DNA from: Deltaproteobacteria bacterium | Lineage (GTDB): Bacteria > Desulfobacterota > Desulfuromonadia > Desulfuromonadales > BM103 | Reading direction: 5' to 3' | Assembly: GCA_019313105.1 (NCBI GenBank) | Contig: JAFDBW010000325.1 | Span: forward strand, 1 to 7,049 | Length of the DNA stretch: 7,049 nucleotides | Shown here: piece after piece, positions 1 to 6,897 of the stretch | Layout: every line of letters begins with the position of its first letter | How positions within the stretch are numbered: position 1 is the first letter of the stretch | Program-made: the position numbers and the translations under genes | Notes under the pieces: model-generated | The model's input: the letters and a program-made list of their open reading frames with translations, nothing else | Database searches by the model: none | Told to the model about the DNA's origin: nothing

Positions 1-1
1 C

Positions 2-205
2 TACCCGGACGTCAAGATCAAGACTTTTGCTCCGGAAATCCTTGCCGCCATGAAAGAAGTGAATGACCAGCTGCTCGAGGAAGCCGCTGCCAAAAATGAG
101 CAGTTCAGGGAGATTCTCGATTCGCAGAGGGCCTACCAGGCCAAGGCCCGCGCCTGGACCGTAGTCTCCGATTATGCCTATGTGAAGGACAACCAGGGGG
201 AGTAG
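2..205 (+). CDS. C-terminal end of a TRAP-type transporter solute-binding protein (partial)
   Basis: Only the last 67 codons are present; the gene enters from the left edge and stops at TAG (203-205). The readable peptide begins YPDVKIKTFAPEIL, continues through a charged amphipathic helix (about residues 15-45) and ends with KARAWTVVSDYAYVKDN. This pattern, a final long helix followed by a W..(V/I)SD.AY ending, resembles the C terminus of periplasmic DctP-type binding proteins of TRAP transporters, particularly the mannitol/chloroaromatic (TakP/FcbT1-like) group. Such proteins capture organic acids in the periplasm and deliver them to a DctQ/DctM membrane pair driven by an ion gradient. The substrate cannot be told from this fragment. 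The gene is convergent with the phosphate operon and is closed by a strong terminator 64 nt downstream, so it is the last gene of its transcript. The family assignment is recognition from a short piece and is therefore moderate. Confidence 0.72.
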   Translation, partial: YPDVKIKTFAPEILAAMKEVNDQLLEEAAAKNEQFREILDSQRAYQAKARAWTVVSDYAYVKDNQGE

Positions 206-230
206 CAAAACTTGCTATGATCAAGCGGGA

Positions 231-251
231 GGCAGAGCATACAGCTCTGCC
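231..251 (+). other. Perfect 8-bp stem-loop in the 3' UTR of the TRAP-like gene
   Basis: GGCAGAGC (231-238) pairs perfectly with GCTCTGCC (244-251) around a 5-nt loop. It lies between the stop codon at 205 and the terminator hairpin at 269-285. It has no T-tract of its own, so it is not itself a terminator. It may protect the 3' end of the mRNA or form part of a small RNA processed from the 3' UTR; neither is shown by the sequence. Confidence 0.6.
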
Positions 252-268
252 CCAGATTGCTGGCAAAC

Positions 269-294
269 CCCGCATCACTTGCGGGTTTTTTTTT
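269..294 (+). terminator. Rho-independent terminator of the TRAP-like gene
   Basis: CCCGCA (269-274) pairs with TGCGGG (280-285) around the loop TCACT, and nine consecutive T follow (286-294). This is a textbook intrinsic terminator for plus-strand transcription. Read on the minus strand the same stem is followed only by GTTTG, so it would be at best a weak stop for the incoming pst-phoU transcript. No better minus-strand terminator was found between 206 and 435. Confidence 0.9.
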
Positions 295-435
295 ATGGCA
301 GGTGAAGGTTCCATGAAGTTCAGGTTAAAGAAGCTTTTTTTGTGGCCTTCTCTATCATGAAGTCCGGCTGAACTTTGTCAGTAGTCTGAGTCCGAACAGT
401 GAGTACGGGCTTTTTACTCGATGAAGTTTTTGAAA

Positions 436-1089
436 TTAAACGATCGTATGCCGGATAATCTCCCCTTCGTTGAGGTAAATCACGTCTTCGGCGATGTTAG
501 TCGCCAAATCGGCAATTCGCTCAAGGTGGCGTGAAACGGTCAGGTAATTGAGGAGCTGGTCGACCAATTGCGGGTCCTGGCGAACGTGATCCTTGAACTC
601 CTTGTAATTTTGGCTGTGAATGGTGTCGACTTCATCGTCAAGATCCAGGACCGCCCGAGCCATTTTGAGGTCGGTATTGACCAGGGAGTCGAGGGACTTC
701 CCCAACATATCCAAAACTTTTTCTGCCATCTGATCGATGTTCAGACGGTTCTTGACTTTCTCTACCTCACAGATGGCTATCGCGCGCTCCGAGATGTTGA
801 CCGCCTGGTCTGCAATCCGCTCCAAATCGTTGTTGATTTTCAGGATGACAACAATCATGCGCAGGTCATTGGCGACCGGTTGGTGAAGGGCGAGAATTTT
901 GAGGCACTCCTCTTCGAGTTCAACTTCCATGCGGTTGACTTGTGCGTCGTTATCGACGACCTTCTTGGCAAGTTCGTGATTGCACTCTTCAAGGGCCTTG
1001 ATCGCCAGCTGAACACTTTCTTCAACAACAGCAGTCAGAGTAAGGAGTTGTTTTTCCAGCCTGTCCAGTTCGTGTCCAATTAAATGCAT
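436..1089 (-). CDS. phoU: PhoU, phosphate signalling and transport regulator
   Basis: This 217-aa protein has the usual length for PhoU. It is predicted to be all helical, built as two repeated three-helix bundles. Each bundle carries the PhoU signature: DLERIADQAVNI at about residues 88-99 and HLERIADLATNIAEDV at about 188-203. The ExxxD metal-ligand pairs are visible as E90/D94 and E190/D194. PhoU is cytoplasmic; in studied bacteria it interacts with PstB and the PhoR sensor kinase, keeping the Pho regulon off when phosphate is plentiful and limiting uptake through Pst. The start is ATG 1087-1089, supported by a GAGGGAGA Shine-Dalgarno sequence just upstream. Only 10 nt separate it from the pstB stop, so it belongs to the same transcript and is the last gene of the operon (stop TAA). 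No phoR or phoB is visible in the window. Identification is firm. Confidence 0.97.
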   Translation of the reverse strand: MHLIGHELDRLEKQLLTLTAVVEESVQLAIKALEECNHELAKKVVDNDAQVNRMEVELEEECLKILALHQPVANDLRMIVVILKINNDLERIADQAVNISERAIAICEVEKVKNRLNIDQMAEKVLDMLGKSLDSLVNTDLKMARAVLDLDDEVDTIHSQNYKEFKDHVRQDPQLVDQLLNYLTVSRHLERIADLATNIAEDVIYLNEGEIIRHTIV

Positions 1090-1099
1090 GGTTCTCCCT

Positions 1100-1882
1100 C
1101 TAGCCGAAACGGCCTGTTATGTAGTCTTCTGTCTGCTTCTTTTTAGGTTTCATAAACATCTTGTCGGTCAAGCCAAATTCAACCAAATGCCCTTCGTATA
1201 GAAAGGCCGTGTAATCCGAAACACGTGCCGCTTGTTGCATATTGTGGGTGACGATAATGATGGTGTAGTCGTTACTTAATTCACCTATCAATTCTTCGAC
1301 GCGGGCCGTCGATTTCGGGTCGAGGGCGCTGCACGGCTCATCCATAAGAATCACTTCGGGGTTGACTGCAATCGCACGGGCGATGCAGAGACGCTGCATT
1401 TGGCCGCCCGAAAGACCTAGGGCCGAGGTGTGCAGCCGGTCCTTGACCTCGTCCCAGAGGGCTGCACCCTTGAGGCTGCGCTCCACGGTTTCATCTAGCA
1501 CGGCTTTGTTCTTCACACCGGCGATACGCAGGCCGTAGATGACGTTCTCGTAGATCGATTTTGGAAACGGATTTGATTTCTGAAAAACCATGCCAACCCT
1601 GCGACGCAACTCGATGACATCCATCGATGAGGAATTGACTTCGGCACCGTTGAGCAGGATGTTGCCTTGTACTTCACTGATGTCAATCAGGTCGTTCATC
1701 CTGTTGAAACAGCGTAGCAGAGTTGACTTGCCACAGCCGGAGGGTCCGATCAGGGCTGTGACCTTGCGTCTGGGAAAGCTTAGATTAATGCTGTGCAGGG
1801 CCTTGCTGCTGCCGTAGTAGAAATCAAGGTTCTCCACTTCAATGATCGGGTCATCGATCTGAAGTGTCGTTGCATTACTCAT
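1100..1882 (-). CDS. pstB: PstB, phosphate ABC transporter ATP-binding protein
   Basis: This 260-aa cytoplasmic ATPase energises phosphate import by binding to the PstC/PstA membrane pair as a dimer. All nucleotide-binding motifs are intact: Walker A GPSGCGKST at residues 46-54, Q-loop Q101 in MVFQKSNPFPKSIYENV, signature LSGGQ at 157-161, Walker B VILMDE at 177-182, D-loop ALD at 186-188, and the switch histidine H213 in VTHNMQQA. The stretch FQKSNPFPKSIYENV is characteristic of PstB among ABC ATPases, and the C-terminal TEDYITGRFG ending is also typical. The residue after the signature is M (LSGGQMQRL), where most PstB proteins have Q; this is a minor variation. The start is ATG 1880-1882, with AAGGA about 9 nt upstream; that Shine-Dalgarno site lies beside the pstA stop, 14 nt away. 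The stop is TAG. Identification is certain in practice. Confidence 0.98.
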   Translation of the reverse strand: MSNATTLQIDDPIIEVENLDFYYGSSKALHSINLSFPRRKVTALIGPSGCGKSTLLRCFNRMNDLIDISEVQGNILLNGAEVNSSSMDVIELRRRVGMVFQKSNPFPKSIYENVIYGLRIAGVKNKAVLDETVERSLKGAALWDEVKDRLHTSALGLSGGQMQRLCIARAIAVNPEVILMDEPCSALDPKSTARVEELIGELSNDYTIIIVTHNMQQAARVSDYTAFLYEGHLVEFGLTDKMFMKPKKKQTEDYITGRFG

Positions 1883-1896
1883 GCGTCATTATCCTT

Positions 1897-2547
1897 TTAA
1901 AAAGTACCGAAAGTATAGCGTTTCTTCATCTTGTTCCGCAAATAGATAGCAATGCTGCTCATGGTCAGCACGATCAGGACCAGCAGCAGGGTGGTGACAA
2001 AAACCATCGGTTTGGCTGCTTCAACATTTGGTGACTGGAAGCCAATATCGAAGATGTGAAAGCCAAGGTGCATGAACTTGCGATCAAGATGCAGGAACGG
2101 GAAGTTGCCATCGAGCGGCAAGGTAGGTGCCAGCTTGACAACACCTGTAATCATCAGCGGTGCAACCTCGCCGGCGGCCCGGGCCATGGCCAGGATCAGG
2201 CCGGTCATGATGCCGGGTGAAGCCATCGGCAGTAAGATGCGCATCAGGGTCTGGAATTTGGTCGAACCAAGTGCCAGTGATCCTTCACGAATTTCGCGAG
2301 GGATTGCGCCCAGTGCTTCCTCTGTAGAAACGATCACCACCGGAACAGTCAGCAAGGCCAGAGTCAGGCTGGCCCATAGGATACCGCCGGTTCCAAAGGT
2401 CGGGGTTGGCAGAACCTCCGGGAAGAAGAGTTGGTCGATTTTGCTGCCGATTCCGTAGACGAAGAAGCCCAGGCCGAATATGCCGTAAACGATTGACGGG
2501 ATGCCGGCCAGATTATTGACCGCTATTCGAACGAGACGGACAATCAT
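1897..2547 (-). CDS. pstA: C-terminal part of split PstA (phosphate permease, helices 3 onward, with EAA loop)
   Basis: This 216-aa frame is the second half of PstA. It opens with MIVRLVRIAVNNLAGIPSIV, which in intact PstA proteins lies in the middle of the permease domain rather than at an N terminus. Predicted membrane helices lie at about residues 14-34, 54-74, 108-135 and 181-203. The cytoplasmic EAA loop, which docks onto PstB, is at about 77-100 (EEALGAIPREIREGSLALGS). The piece ends with a basic tail. It is in the same frame as the N-terminal piece and is separated from it only by TAA and one GGG codon. The proposed start ATG (2545-2547) lacks a properly spaced Shine-Dalgarno: TAAGGG abuts the ATG directly. 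Expression as a separate polypeptide would therefore need translational reinitiation; the alternatives are stop readthrough, or a recent nonsense mutation or sequencing error. The fold is conserved with no further frame damage. The stop is TAA at 1897-1899, 14 nt before pstB. Confidence 0.92.
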   Translation of the reverse strand: MIVRLVRIAVNNLAGIPSIVYGIFGLGFFVYGIGSKIDQLFFPEVLPTPTFGTGGILWASLTLALLTVPVVIVSTEEALGAIPREIREGSLALGSTKFQTLMRILLPMASPGIMTGLILAMARAAGEVAPLMITGVVKLAPTLPLDGNFPFLHLDRKFMHLGFHIFDIGFQSPNVEAAKPMVFVTTLLLVLIVLTMSSIAIYLRNKMKKRYTFGTF

Positions 2548-2550
2548 CCC

Positions 2551-3495
2551 TTACTTGGCGTATTCGCGAAGGTAAACTGCTGCAATGACGCCGAGTGGGA
2601 AGCTGAACAGGCTCATGATAAAGATCAGCATAATGGTGCCAAAGATCGCCGGGAAAAGCCCACCCTCGGTATTCGATTCCCGTGGCTCGCCGACTATCAG
2701 CTCAACCAGTTTGCCGATGTAGAAGCCGATTTTTTCAGTGGTGCTCATACTGTTCGGTTGATAAATCTGCACAATTTCCGCCAGGGGAATTTCACGTTCC
2801 TTGCCATTGACGTCAGTAAATATTGCCTTATACGCGCGCATACTAGATGACTTGAGATTCTGTTCCTCAACCAAGTGCTGGAAATCATCCTGTAGAATGG
2901 CCTGGTTTCGCTGCATTTCAAGGACCCTAGGGTCTTTATCGCTCAGGCCCTGGTGCTCGGCCTTGAGCAACTTGCGCCGGAGCGTTTCCAGTTCGTAGCT
3001 TAACGAGGAAATCTCTTCGTCCATGTCGTGAGCCGCCGCCTTCATCTCTGCAACGCGAGCAAATGCGGCAATTAGGGCCGTGCCAGGTTCGCCCTGGCCC
3101 CCAACCTGCAAATTCTTGACGTCCAGTTGTTTTAGGAAACCAAAAAAGTTACCATATTCTTCTCGTTCCAGTACCAGGGCATCGTCCGGGTAGCTGGAAG
3201 ACTTGATGTCCGCCTCATCGATCCAGCGAAAATCCAGTCCGTAGAGCTCGCGGTTGCCGATCTTGTATTGCCGGCGAAAGCCCTCGGCCTGAAAATCCTT
3301 CTCACGCTGAACCTGTTCGCCCATAGCGAAACTGCCGTCCTTGAGCTCAAGTTTCTCGAGCGAGCTTGGCCAGAAGACACCGAGGCCGTTGACCATAACC
3401 ACGATAATCAACGTGGCTGCGATCAGCAGGGTTATCGCAAGGGCCGCTCCCGTAGCCCAAACGCAGGGTTCACCTATCCGCCAGTATTTCTTCAT
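2551..3495 (-). CDS. pstA: N-terminal part of split PstA (helix 1, periplasmic coiled-coil insert, helix 2)
   Basis: This 314-aa frame is the first half of the long-type PstA. After a short cytoplasmic start containing GEPCVW, helix 1 spans about residues 14-40. An added periplasmic region of about 235 residues follows (about 43-277). It includes a strongly charged coiled-coil stretch at about 150-215, with heptad-like MDEEISSLSYELETLRRKLL. Helix 2 begins the permease core (GGLFPAIFGTIMLIFIMSLF, about 278-308), and the frame stops after YLREYAK at TAA 2551-2553. In E. coli PstA the periplasmic insert is absent; an N-terminally extended PstA is known in proteobacteria such as Pseudomonas and Vibrio. 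This piece lacks the EAA loop and the remaining helices, so alone it cannot form a working permease half. The start is ATG 3493-3495, one nt after the pstC TGA (arrangement TGATATG), which implies translational coupling. With the downstream piece the full product would be 532 aa. Confidence 0.92.
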   Translation of the reverse strand: MKKYWRIGEPCVWATGAALAITLLIAATLIIVVMVNGLGVFWPSSLEKLELKDGSFAMGEQVQREKDFQAEGFRRQYKIGNRELYGLDFRWIDEADIKSSSYPDDALVLEREEYGNFFGFLKQLDVKNLQVGGQGEPGTALIAAFARVAEMKAAAHDMDEEISSLSYELETLRRKLLKAEHQGLSDKDPRVLEMQRNQAILQDDFQHLVEEQNLKSSSMRAYKAIFTDVNGKEREIPLAEIVQIYQPNSMSTTEKIGFYIGKLVELIVGEPRESNTEGGLFPAIFGTIMLIFIMSLFSFPLGVIAAVYLREYAK

Positions 3496-3496
3496 A

Positions 3497-5728
3497 TCAG
3501 AACCGTCCGTATTTCTTGCGTAGACGCTGCCGGATTACTTCAGCGACTGTATTCACCACGAAAGTCATTATGAAAAGGATGACCGCCGAAAGGAATAGTG
3601 TGCGATACAAGGTGCCGCCATGCGGCGCCTCCGGAATCTCAACCGCGATGTTGGATGAGAGGGGGCGCATACCATTGAAAATGCTCAAATCCATAATCGC
3701 TGTGTTGCCGGTTGCCATCAGCACGATCATCGTTTCACCGACTGCACGGCCGAAGCCGATCATGCTGCCGGCAAAGATCCCTGGGCTGGCTGAAGGAAGA
3801 ATAACTCGCCAGACAGTTTGCCAGCGGCTGGCTCCGCAAGCCAGTGAAGCCGCTTTTAATGCCGGCGGGACATTGGAGAGGGAATCCTCGGCGATGGTAA
3901 AAATGATCGGGATCACCGCAAAGCCCATCCCGAAAGCGATGACAATACAGTTACGCGGATCATAGCGCGTTCCGGCTTCCAGGAAGAGCCACTGCTTCAG
4001 GTCACCGTTGAAAAGCAGGTCCTCGGCCAATGGGCCGAGGGTTGTGGCGATCGCGATGGATAAAACAATAACCGGAGCGATAGCAAGAAATTCATAGCCG
4101 CGTTCCAGTCCTCTGTATTTTTCGTTTCTACGCAACACCTGCCAGATGATGATGGCTATTATCAGCCCGACCGGTATAAAGACGATCGACATGAAAACCG
4201 CACCCAGGGATCTCTCGATAATCGGCGCCAGCCAGAGAGCTGCCAGGAAACCGATGATCACCGTTGGAATGGCAGCCATGATTTCAACTGTTGGCTTGAT
4301 GATCCCACGCAAACGTGGTCGACAGAACTGGCTGGTGTAGATGGCGCCAAAGAGGGCCAGGGGTACGGCAAACAGCATGGCGTAAAAGGTCCCTTTGAGG
4401 GTGCCGTAGATCAAGGGGGTCAGGCTGAGCTTCGGCTCAAAGTCATCGTTTGCAGAAGAAGATTGCCAAACGAACTCGGGTTGATCATAACCTTCGTACC
4501 AGACCTTTCCGAACAGGGTTCCCCAACTGACCTCAGGGTGTGGATTGTCGAGCTTCCAGATGATGGCTCTGAATTCTTCAGTCATGCCGATGATGCCATC
4601 ACTGCGTGTAGAGAAACTGTATTGTGTCAAGGGGACATGGTTGCCGAGCTCCAGGAGATGGCGCTGGCTGGTCATGTGGTCGAGATGCAGTAAGCCATTC
4701 TGGCTGAGGCTGAGCAACGATTTGTCGCGCAAGGATGGCTGGATTGCCAGAACTTTGGACGCGTGGGGTGCAAGGGTGTGTATTTGCTTCAGTTCCTTGA
4801 TGGCACTGTTTTCTTCGATGCGCACCGGGAACCAGGTTGTCAAGTTGCCTGCAGCATCACCTACGGCAACGGAATAATCCCCGAACACCAGGTTGAGGGC
4901 TGTAATCGATCGTCCATCACTAAATGCTTTGACCTGATCGCGAAGTTCGGGTTCGCCCGGCTCACTCAGTGACCAGTGTATCAAGTAGCCGTGTTCTGTT
5001 CCTGCATAAAGTGCCTTGCCCTGGCTATCGAGGGCCAGAGCGGTGATCATTCCCTGTGCCGGAGCATCGATAACCGCGGAGAAGGTTTCTTCCTCTTCAT
5101 CTCCGAACAGAGTCTCAGTCACCACGATCTGCTGGACAAGGATCTGGCCGTTTTTCATCAGGTCGATTCTGGTTTTCCGACCCTCTTCTCCGATACGGCC
5201 AATCGAAATCTCCGGGGCCGTCTCACTCGTCGGGGGAAAGAGTGCATCACGTTTCAGGGTATGCAGAATAGTACGATGATTGTCTTGCTCTGCATCAAAA
5301 AACGGCTTGAAGTCCACTCTTTCCAGAGTCAAGGTGCCGTCGTTCCAGAAGAGACCAAACTGCATGCGGCCGAATTTTTCGATACTGAGGAGTTCACTGT
5401 CCTCGTCCGGGGGCATTGCCAGGAGTTGGTCCGTTGCGAGCCCCTGTTGGGTTTCAAAAAAATTGAAGACGCCGTCCCGGTCGACGAAAAAACCAGTCTC
5501 CAGATATTCATCAATGCCTAGAGCCAGAATTTCCTGTGCAGGTTCTTTGGGTAGCGTGAATTTGGCAAAAATCTCTGCTTTGGGCGCCTTGAAGAGGGGT
5601 AACGTCGTACTTGCGATCAAGACCAGTATGAAGATGACACTGAAAATGACCAGCATGCCTCCAAAGGTAATCACCCATTTGGCAATGCGGTCGTTGCGTT
5701 TGGCGCGGAGTCGAAACTTTTCATTCAT
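3497..5728 (-). CDS. pstC: PstC, long-type phosphate ABC transporter permease with periplasmic propeller-like domain
   Basis: This 743-aa protein is one half of the inner-membrane phosphate channel. Helix 1 is at about residues 18-41. A periplasmic domain of nearly 390 residues follows (about 46-432). The permease core then begins with SLTPLIYGTLKGTFYAMLFA (about 435-454), with further helices at about 481-502, 511-532, 548-563, 592-611, 648-672 and 706-730. The EAA loop that contacts PstB is at about 613-640 (EDSLSNVPPALKAASLACGAS). E. coli PstC is 319 aa, but long PstC forms are known, for example in Pseudomonas. The extra domain contains WD40-like units near residues 225-253, 273-300, 322-350 and 366-392, with more degenerate ones earlier. 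I chose ATG 5726-5728 because GGA lies 7 nt upstream of it; a GTG at 5732-5734 would add two residues. The stop TGA is 1 nt from the pstA start. Identification is firm; the role of the extra domain is unknown. Confidence 0.95.
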   Translation of the reverse strand: MNEKFRLRAKRNDRIAKWVITFGGMLVIFSVIFILVLIASTTLPLFKAPKAEIFAKFTLPKEPAQEILALGIDEYLETGFFVDRDGVFNFFETQQGLATDQLLAMPPDEDSELLSIEKFGRMQFGLFWNDGTLTLERVDFKPFFDAEQDNHRTILHTLKRDALFPPTSETAPEISIGRIGEEGRKTRIDLMKNGQILVQQIVVTETLFGDEEEETFSAVIDAPAQGMITALALDSQGKALYAGTEHGYLIHWSLSEPGEPELRDQVKAFSDGRSITALNLVFGDYSVAVGDAAGNLTTWFPVRIEENSAIKELKQIHTLAPHASKVLAIQPSLRDKSLLSLSQNGLLHLDHMTSQRHLLELGNHVPLTQYSFSTRSDGIIGMTEEFRAIIWKLDNPHPEVSWGTLFGKVWYEGYDQPEFVWQSSSANDDFEPKLSLTPLIYGTLKGTFYAMLFAVPLALFGAIYTSQFCRPRLRGIIKPTVEIMAAIPTVIIGFLAALWLAPIIERSLGAVFMSIVFIPVGLIIAIIIWQVLRRNEKYRGLERGYEFLAIAPVIVLSIAIATTLGPLAEDLLFNGDLKQWLFLEAGTRYDPRNCIVIAFGMGFAVIPIIFTIAEDSLSNVPPALKAASLACGASRWQTVWRVILPSASPGIFAGSMIGFGRAVGETMIVLMATGNTAIMDLSIFNGMRPLSSNIAVEIPEAPHGGTLYRTLFLSAVILFIMTFVVNTVAEVIRQRLRKKYGRF

Positions 5729-5771
5729 AAGCACATCCAGTTTTTCTGCACCAGTAAACCTGCCGGGTCAG

Positions 5772-5838
5772 GACCAGTCACAAAACGAGGTCCCACCGTC
5801 ACCCTAAGGTTCAAGGCAGGACCTCTTGTTGCCTGGTC
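5772..5838 (-). promoter_or_regulatory. Long inverted repeat in the pstS-pstC gap (possible attenuator or mRNA-stabilising hairpin)
   Basis: The 142-nt gap between pstS and pstC has nested complementary arms. GACCAG (5772-5777) pairs with CTGGTC (5833-5838), AAC (5784-5786) can pair with GTT (5828-5830), and GAGGTCC (5787-5793) pairs perfectly with GGACCTC (5819-5825) around a 25-nt loop. On the minus strand the inner hairpin is followed by GTTTTG, a short T-run resembling a weak intrinsic terminator. All other gene gaps in the operon are 1-14 nt. In binding-protein operons such hairpins often let the first gene be made in excess over the membrane components. That role is inference here. Confidence 0.6.
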
Positions 5839-5870
5839 AGATTGAGCTGCCATTGTGGTCTGCAGAATCC

Positions 5871-6857
5871 TTAGTCAAGCAGGGCCGCCTGCTTGGCAGC
5901 TACTTCAGCCGTCAGCGGGAGGTAACCGTCCTTTATGACGATCTCCTGGCCTTCCTTGGAGAGGACGAACTTGAGGAATTCCTTGACCAGTTTCGGCATC
6001 GGTTTGTTCGGCTCTTTGGCGACATATATGTAGAGCAGGCGGCCCAGGGGGTATTTGCCACTGAGCACGTTTTCATAGGTCGGATCGTAAGCTTCGCCGC
6101 CTTTTTTCGACAGGGCGATCGCCTTGACCCCGGAGGTTTTGTAGCCGATACCGGAGTAACCGAGGCCACCCTTGTCTTCCGTTACGCCGAGCACCACTGA
6201 AGCAGAACCAGGCTGTTCCTTGACGGTGTCCTTGTAATCGCCCTTGAAGAGGGCCTTGCTCTTGAAGTAGCCGTAAGTTCCAGAAGCACTGTTACGGCCG
6301 TAGAGGCTGATCGGTTTGTCAGACCATTCACCAGTCAGGCCAAGCTGGCCCCAGGTGGAGACGTCGGCAGCAGCTCCGCCCTTGCGGGTCTTGGAAAAGG
6401 CCGCGTCGACTTCAGCCAGATCGAGTTTTTCAATCGGGTTGTCTTTGTTGACGTAGACGGCCAGGGAGTCGAGAGCCACGCCGATGACGGTCGGTTTGAA
6501 GCCGAACTTGGCTTCAAAGGCCTGTTCTTCCTTGTCCTTCATCTTACGGGACATGGGGCCGAGCTGCGAGGTCCCTTCGATCAGTGCCGGAGGAGCCGTA
6601 CTGGAGCCCTTTCCTTCAATCTGGATGTTGACGTTCGGGTACTTCTTGCGGAACGACTCGGCCCAGAAGGTCATCAGGTTGTTCAGGGTGTCGGAGCCGA
6701 CGCTGTTCAGGTTACCGGCAACGCCCTGCACCTTGACGTAATCGGACAGGTTGGCGTCAACCTTGAGCTGTTCAGCCAGGCTGGTCGTAGTGACCAGGCC
6801 AAGAGCCATAATGCTCAGAGCGGCCGAAAGAGCCATCTTCTTGATACTGTTTTTCAT
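5871..6857 (-). CDS. pstS: PstS, periplasmic phosphate-binding protein
   Basis: This 328-aa precursor captures inorganic phosphate in the periplasm and presents it to PstC/PstA. A Sec signal peptide is evident: basic MKNSIKK, a hydrophobic stretch to about residue 26, and a probable cut after SLA at residue 28. There is no lipobox cysteine, so it is soluble rather than a lipoprotein. Phosphate-binding segments of the PstS family are present: SVGSDTL at about 52-58, GKGSSTAPPAL at about 83-92, LGPMSRKM at about 99-106 and GRNSASGTYGYF at about 187-198. The overall sequence resembles the PstS group found with long PstC/PstA rather than the E. coli type. The ATG at 6855-6857 is preferred because AAAGGAG lies 9 nt upstream; a TTG start at 6878 would put that Shine-Dalgarno inside the coding region and spoil the signal peptide. 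It is the first gene of the operon, followed by a structured gap before pstC. Confidence 0.97.
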   Translation of the reverse strand: MKNSIKKMALSAALSIMALGLVTTTSLAEQLKVDANLSDYVKVQGVAGNLNSVGSDTLNNLMTFWAESFRKKYPNVNIQIEGKGSSTAPPALIEGTSQLGPMSRKMKDKEEQAFEAKFGFKPTVIGVALDSLAVYVNKDNPIEKLDLAEVDAAFSKTRKGGAAADVSTWGQLGLTGEWSDKPISLYGRNSASGTYGYFKSKALFKGDYKDTVKEQPGSASVVLGVTEDKGGLGYSGIGYKTSGVKAIALSKKGGEAYDPTYENVLSGKYPLGRLLYIYVAKEPNKPMPKLVKEFLKFVLSKEGQEIVIKDGYLPLTAEVAAKQAALLD

Positions 6858-6866
6858 GATTTGCTT

Positions 6867-6873
6867 CTCCTTT
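6867..6873 (-). promoter_or_regulatory. Shine-Dalgarno site that fixes the pstS start
   Basis: On the minus strand AAAGGAG occupies 6873-6867, and nine nt (6866-6858) separate it from ATG 6857-6855. It is the best ribosome binding site in the operon, in keeping with high production of the binding protein. It rules against the in-frame TTG start at 6878. Confidence 0.8.
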
Positions 6874-6897
6874 GTCAAACGGACAGATTATTTGGTG

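Noticed and set aside
105..314. 69-aa minus-strand frame across the terminator region
   Set aside because: It runs through the terminator hairpin and antisense to the TRAP-like gene, is low-complexity and arginine-rich, and resembles no known protein.
316..375. AAGTTCAG...CTGAACTT inverted repeat and repeated CATGAAGT near phoU
   Set aside because: Eight-bp arms with a 44-nt loop and an 8-bp direct repeat are within chance in this AT-rich spacer; there is no sign of an insertion or attachment site.
401..419. GAGTA/TACTC inverted repeat as the phoU terminator
   Set aside because: The stem is only 5 bp around a 9-nt loop and has no T-tract on the minus strand after it.
568..1083. 171-aa open frame on the plus strand, antisense to phoU
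   Set aside because: It lies entirely within phoU, a firmly identified gene, and its translation resembles no family I know; it is a codon-bias shadow.
4976..5807. Two open plus-strand frames of 181 and 175 aa, mostly opposite pstC
   Set aside because: They overlap each other and mostly lie opposite confident pstC coding sequence, with no convincing domain or ribosome binding site.
6858..6878. TTG start giving pstS seven more residues (MTKEKQI)
   Set aside because: It would place the AAAGGAG Shine-Dalgarno inside the coding region; ATG 6857 gives correct spacing and a standard signal peptide.
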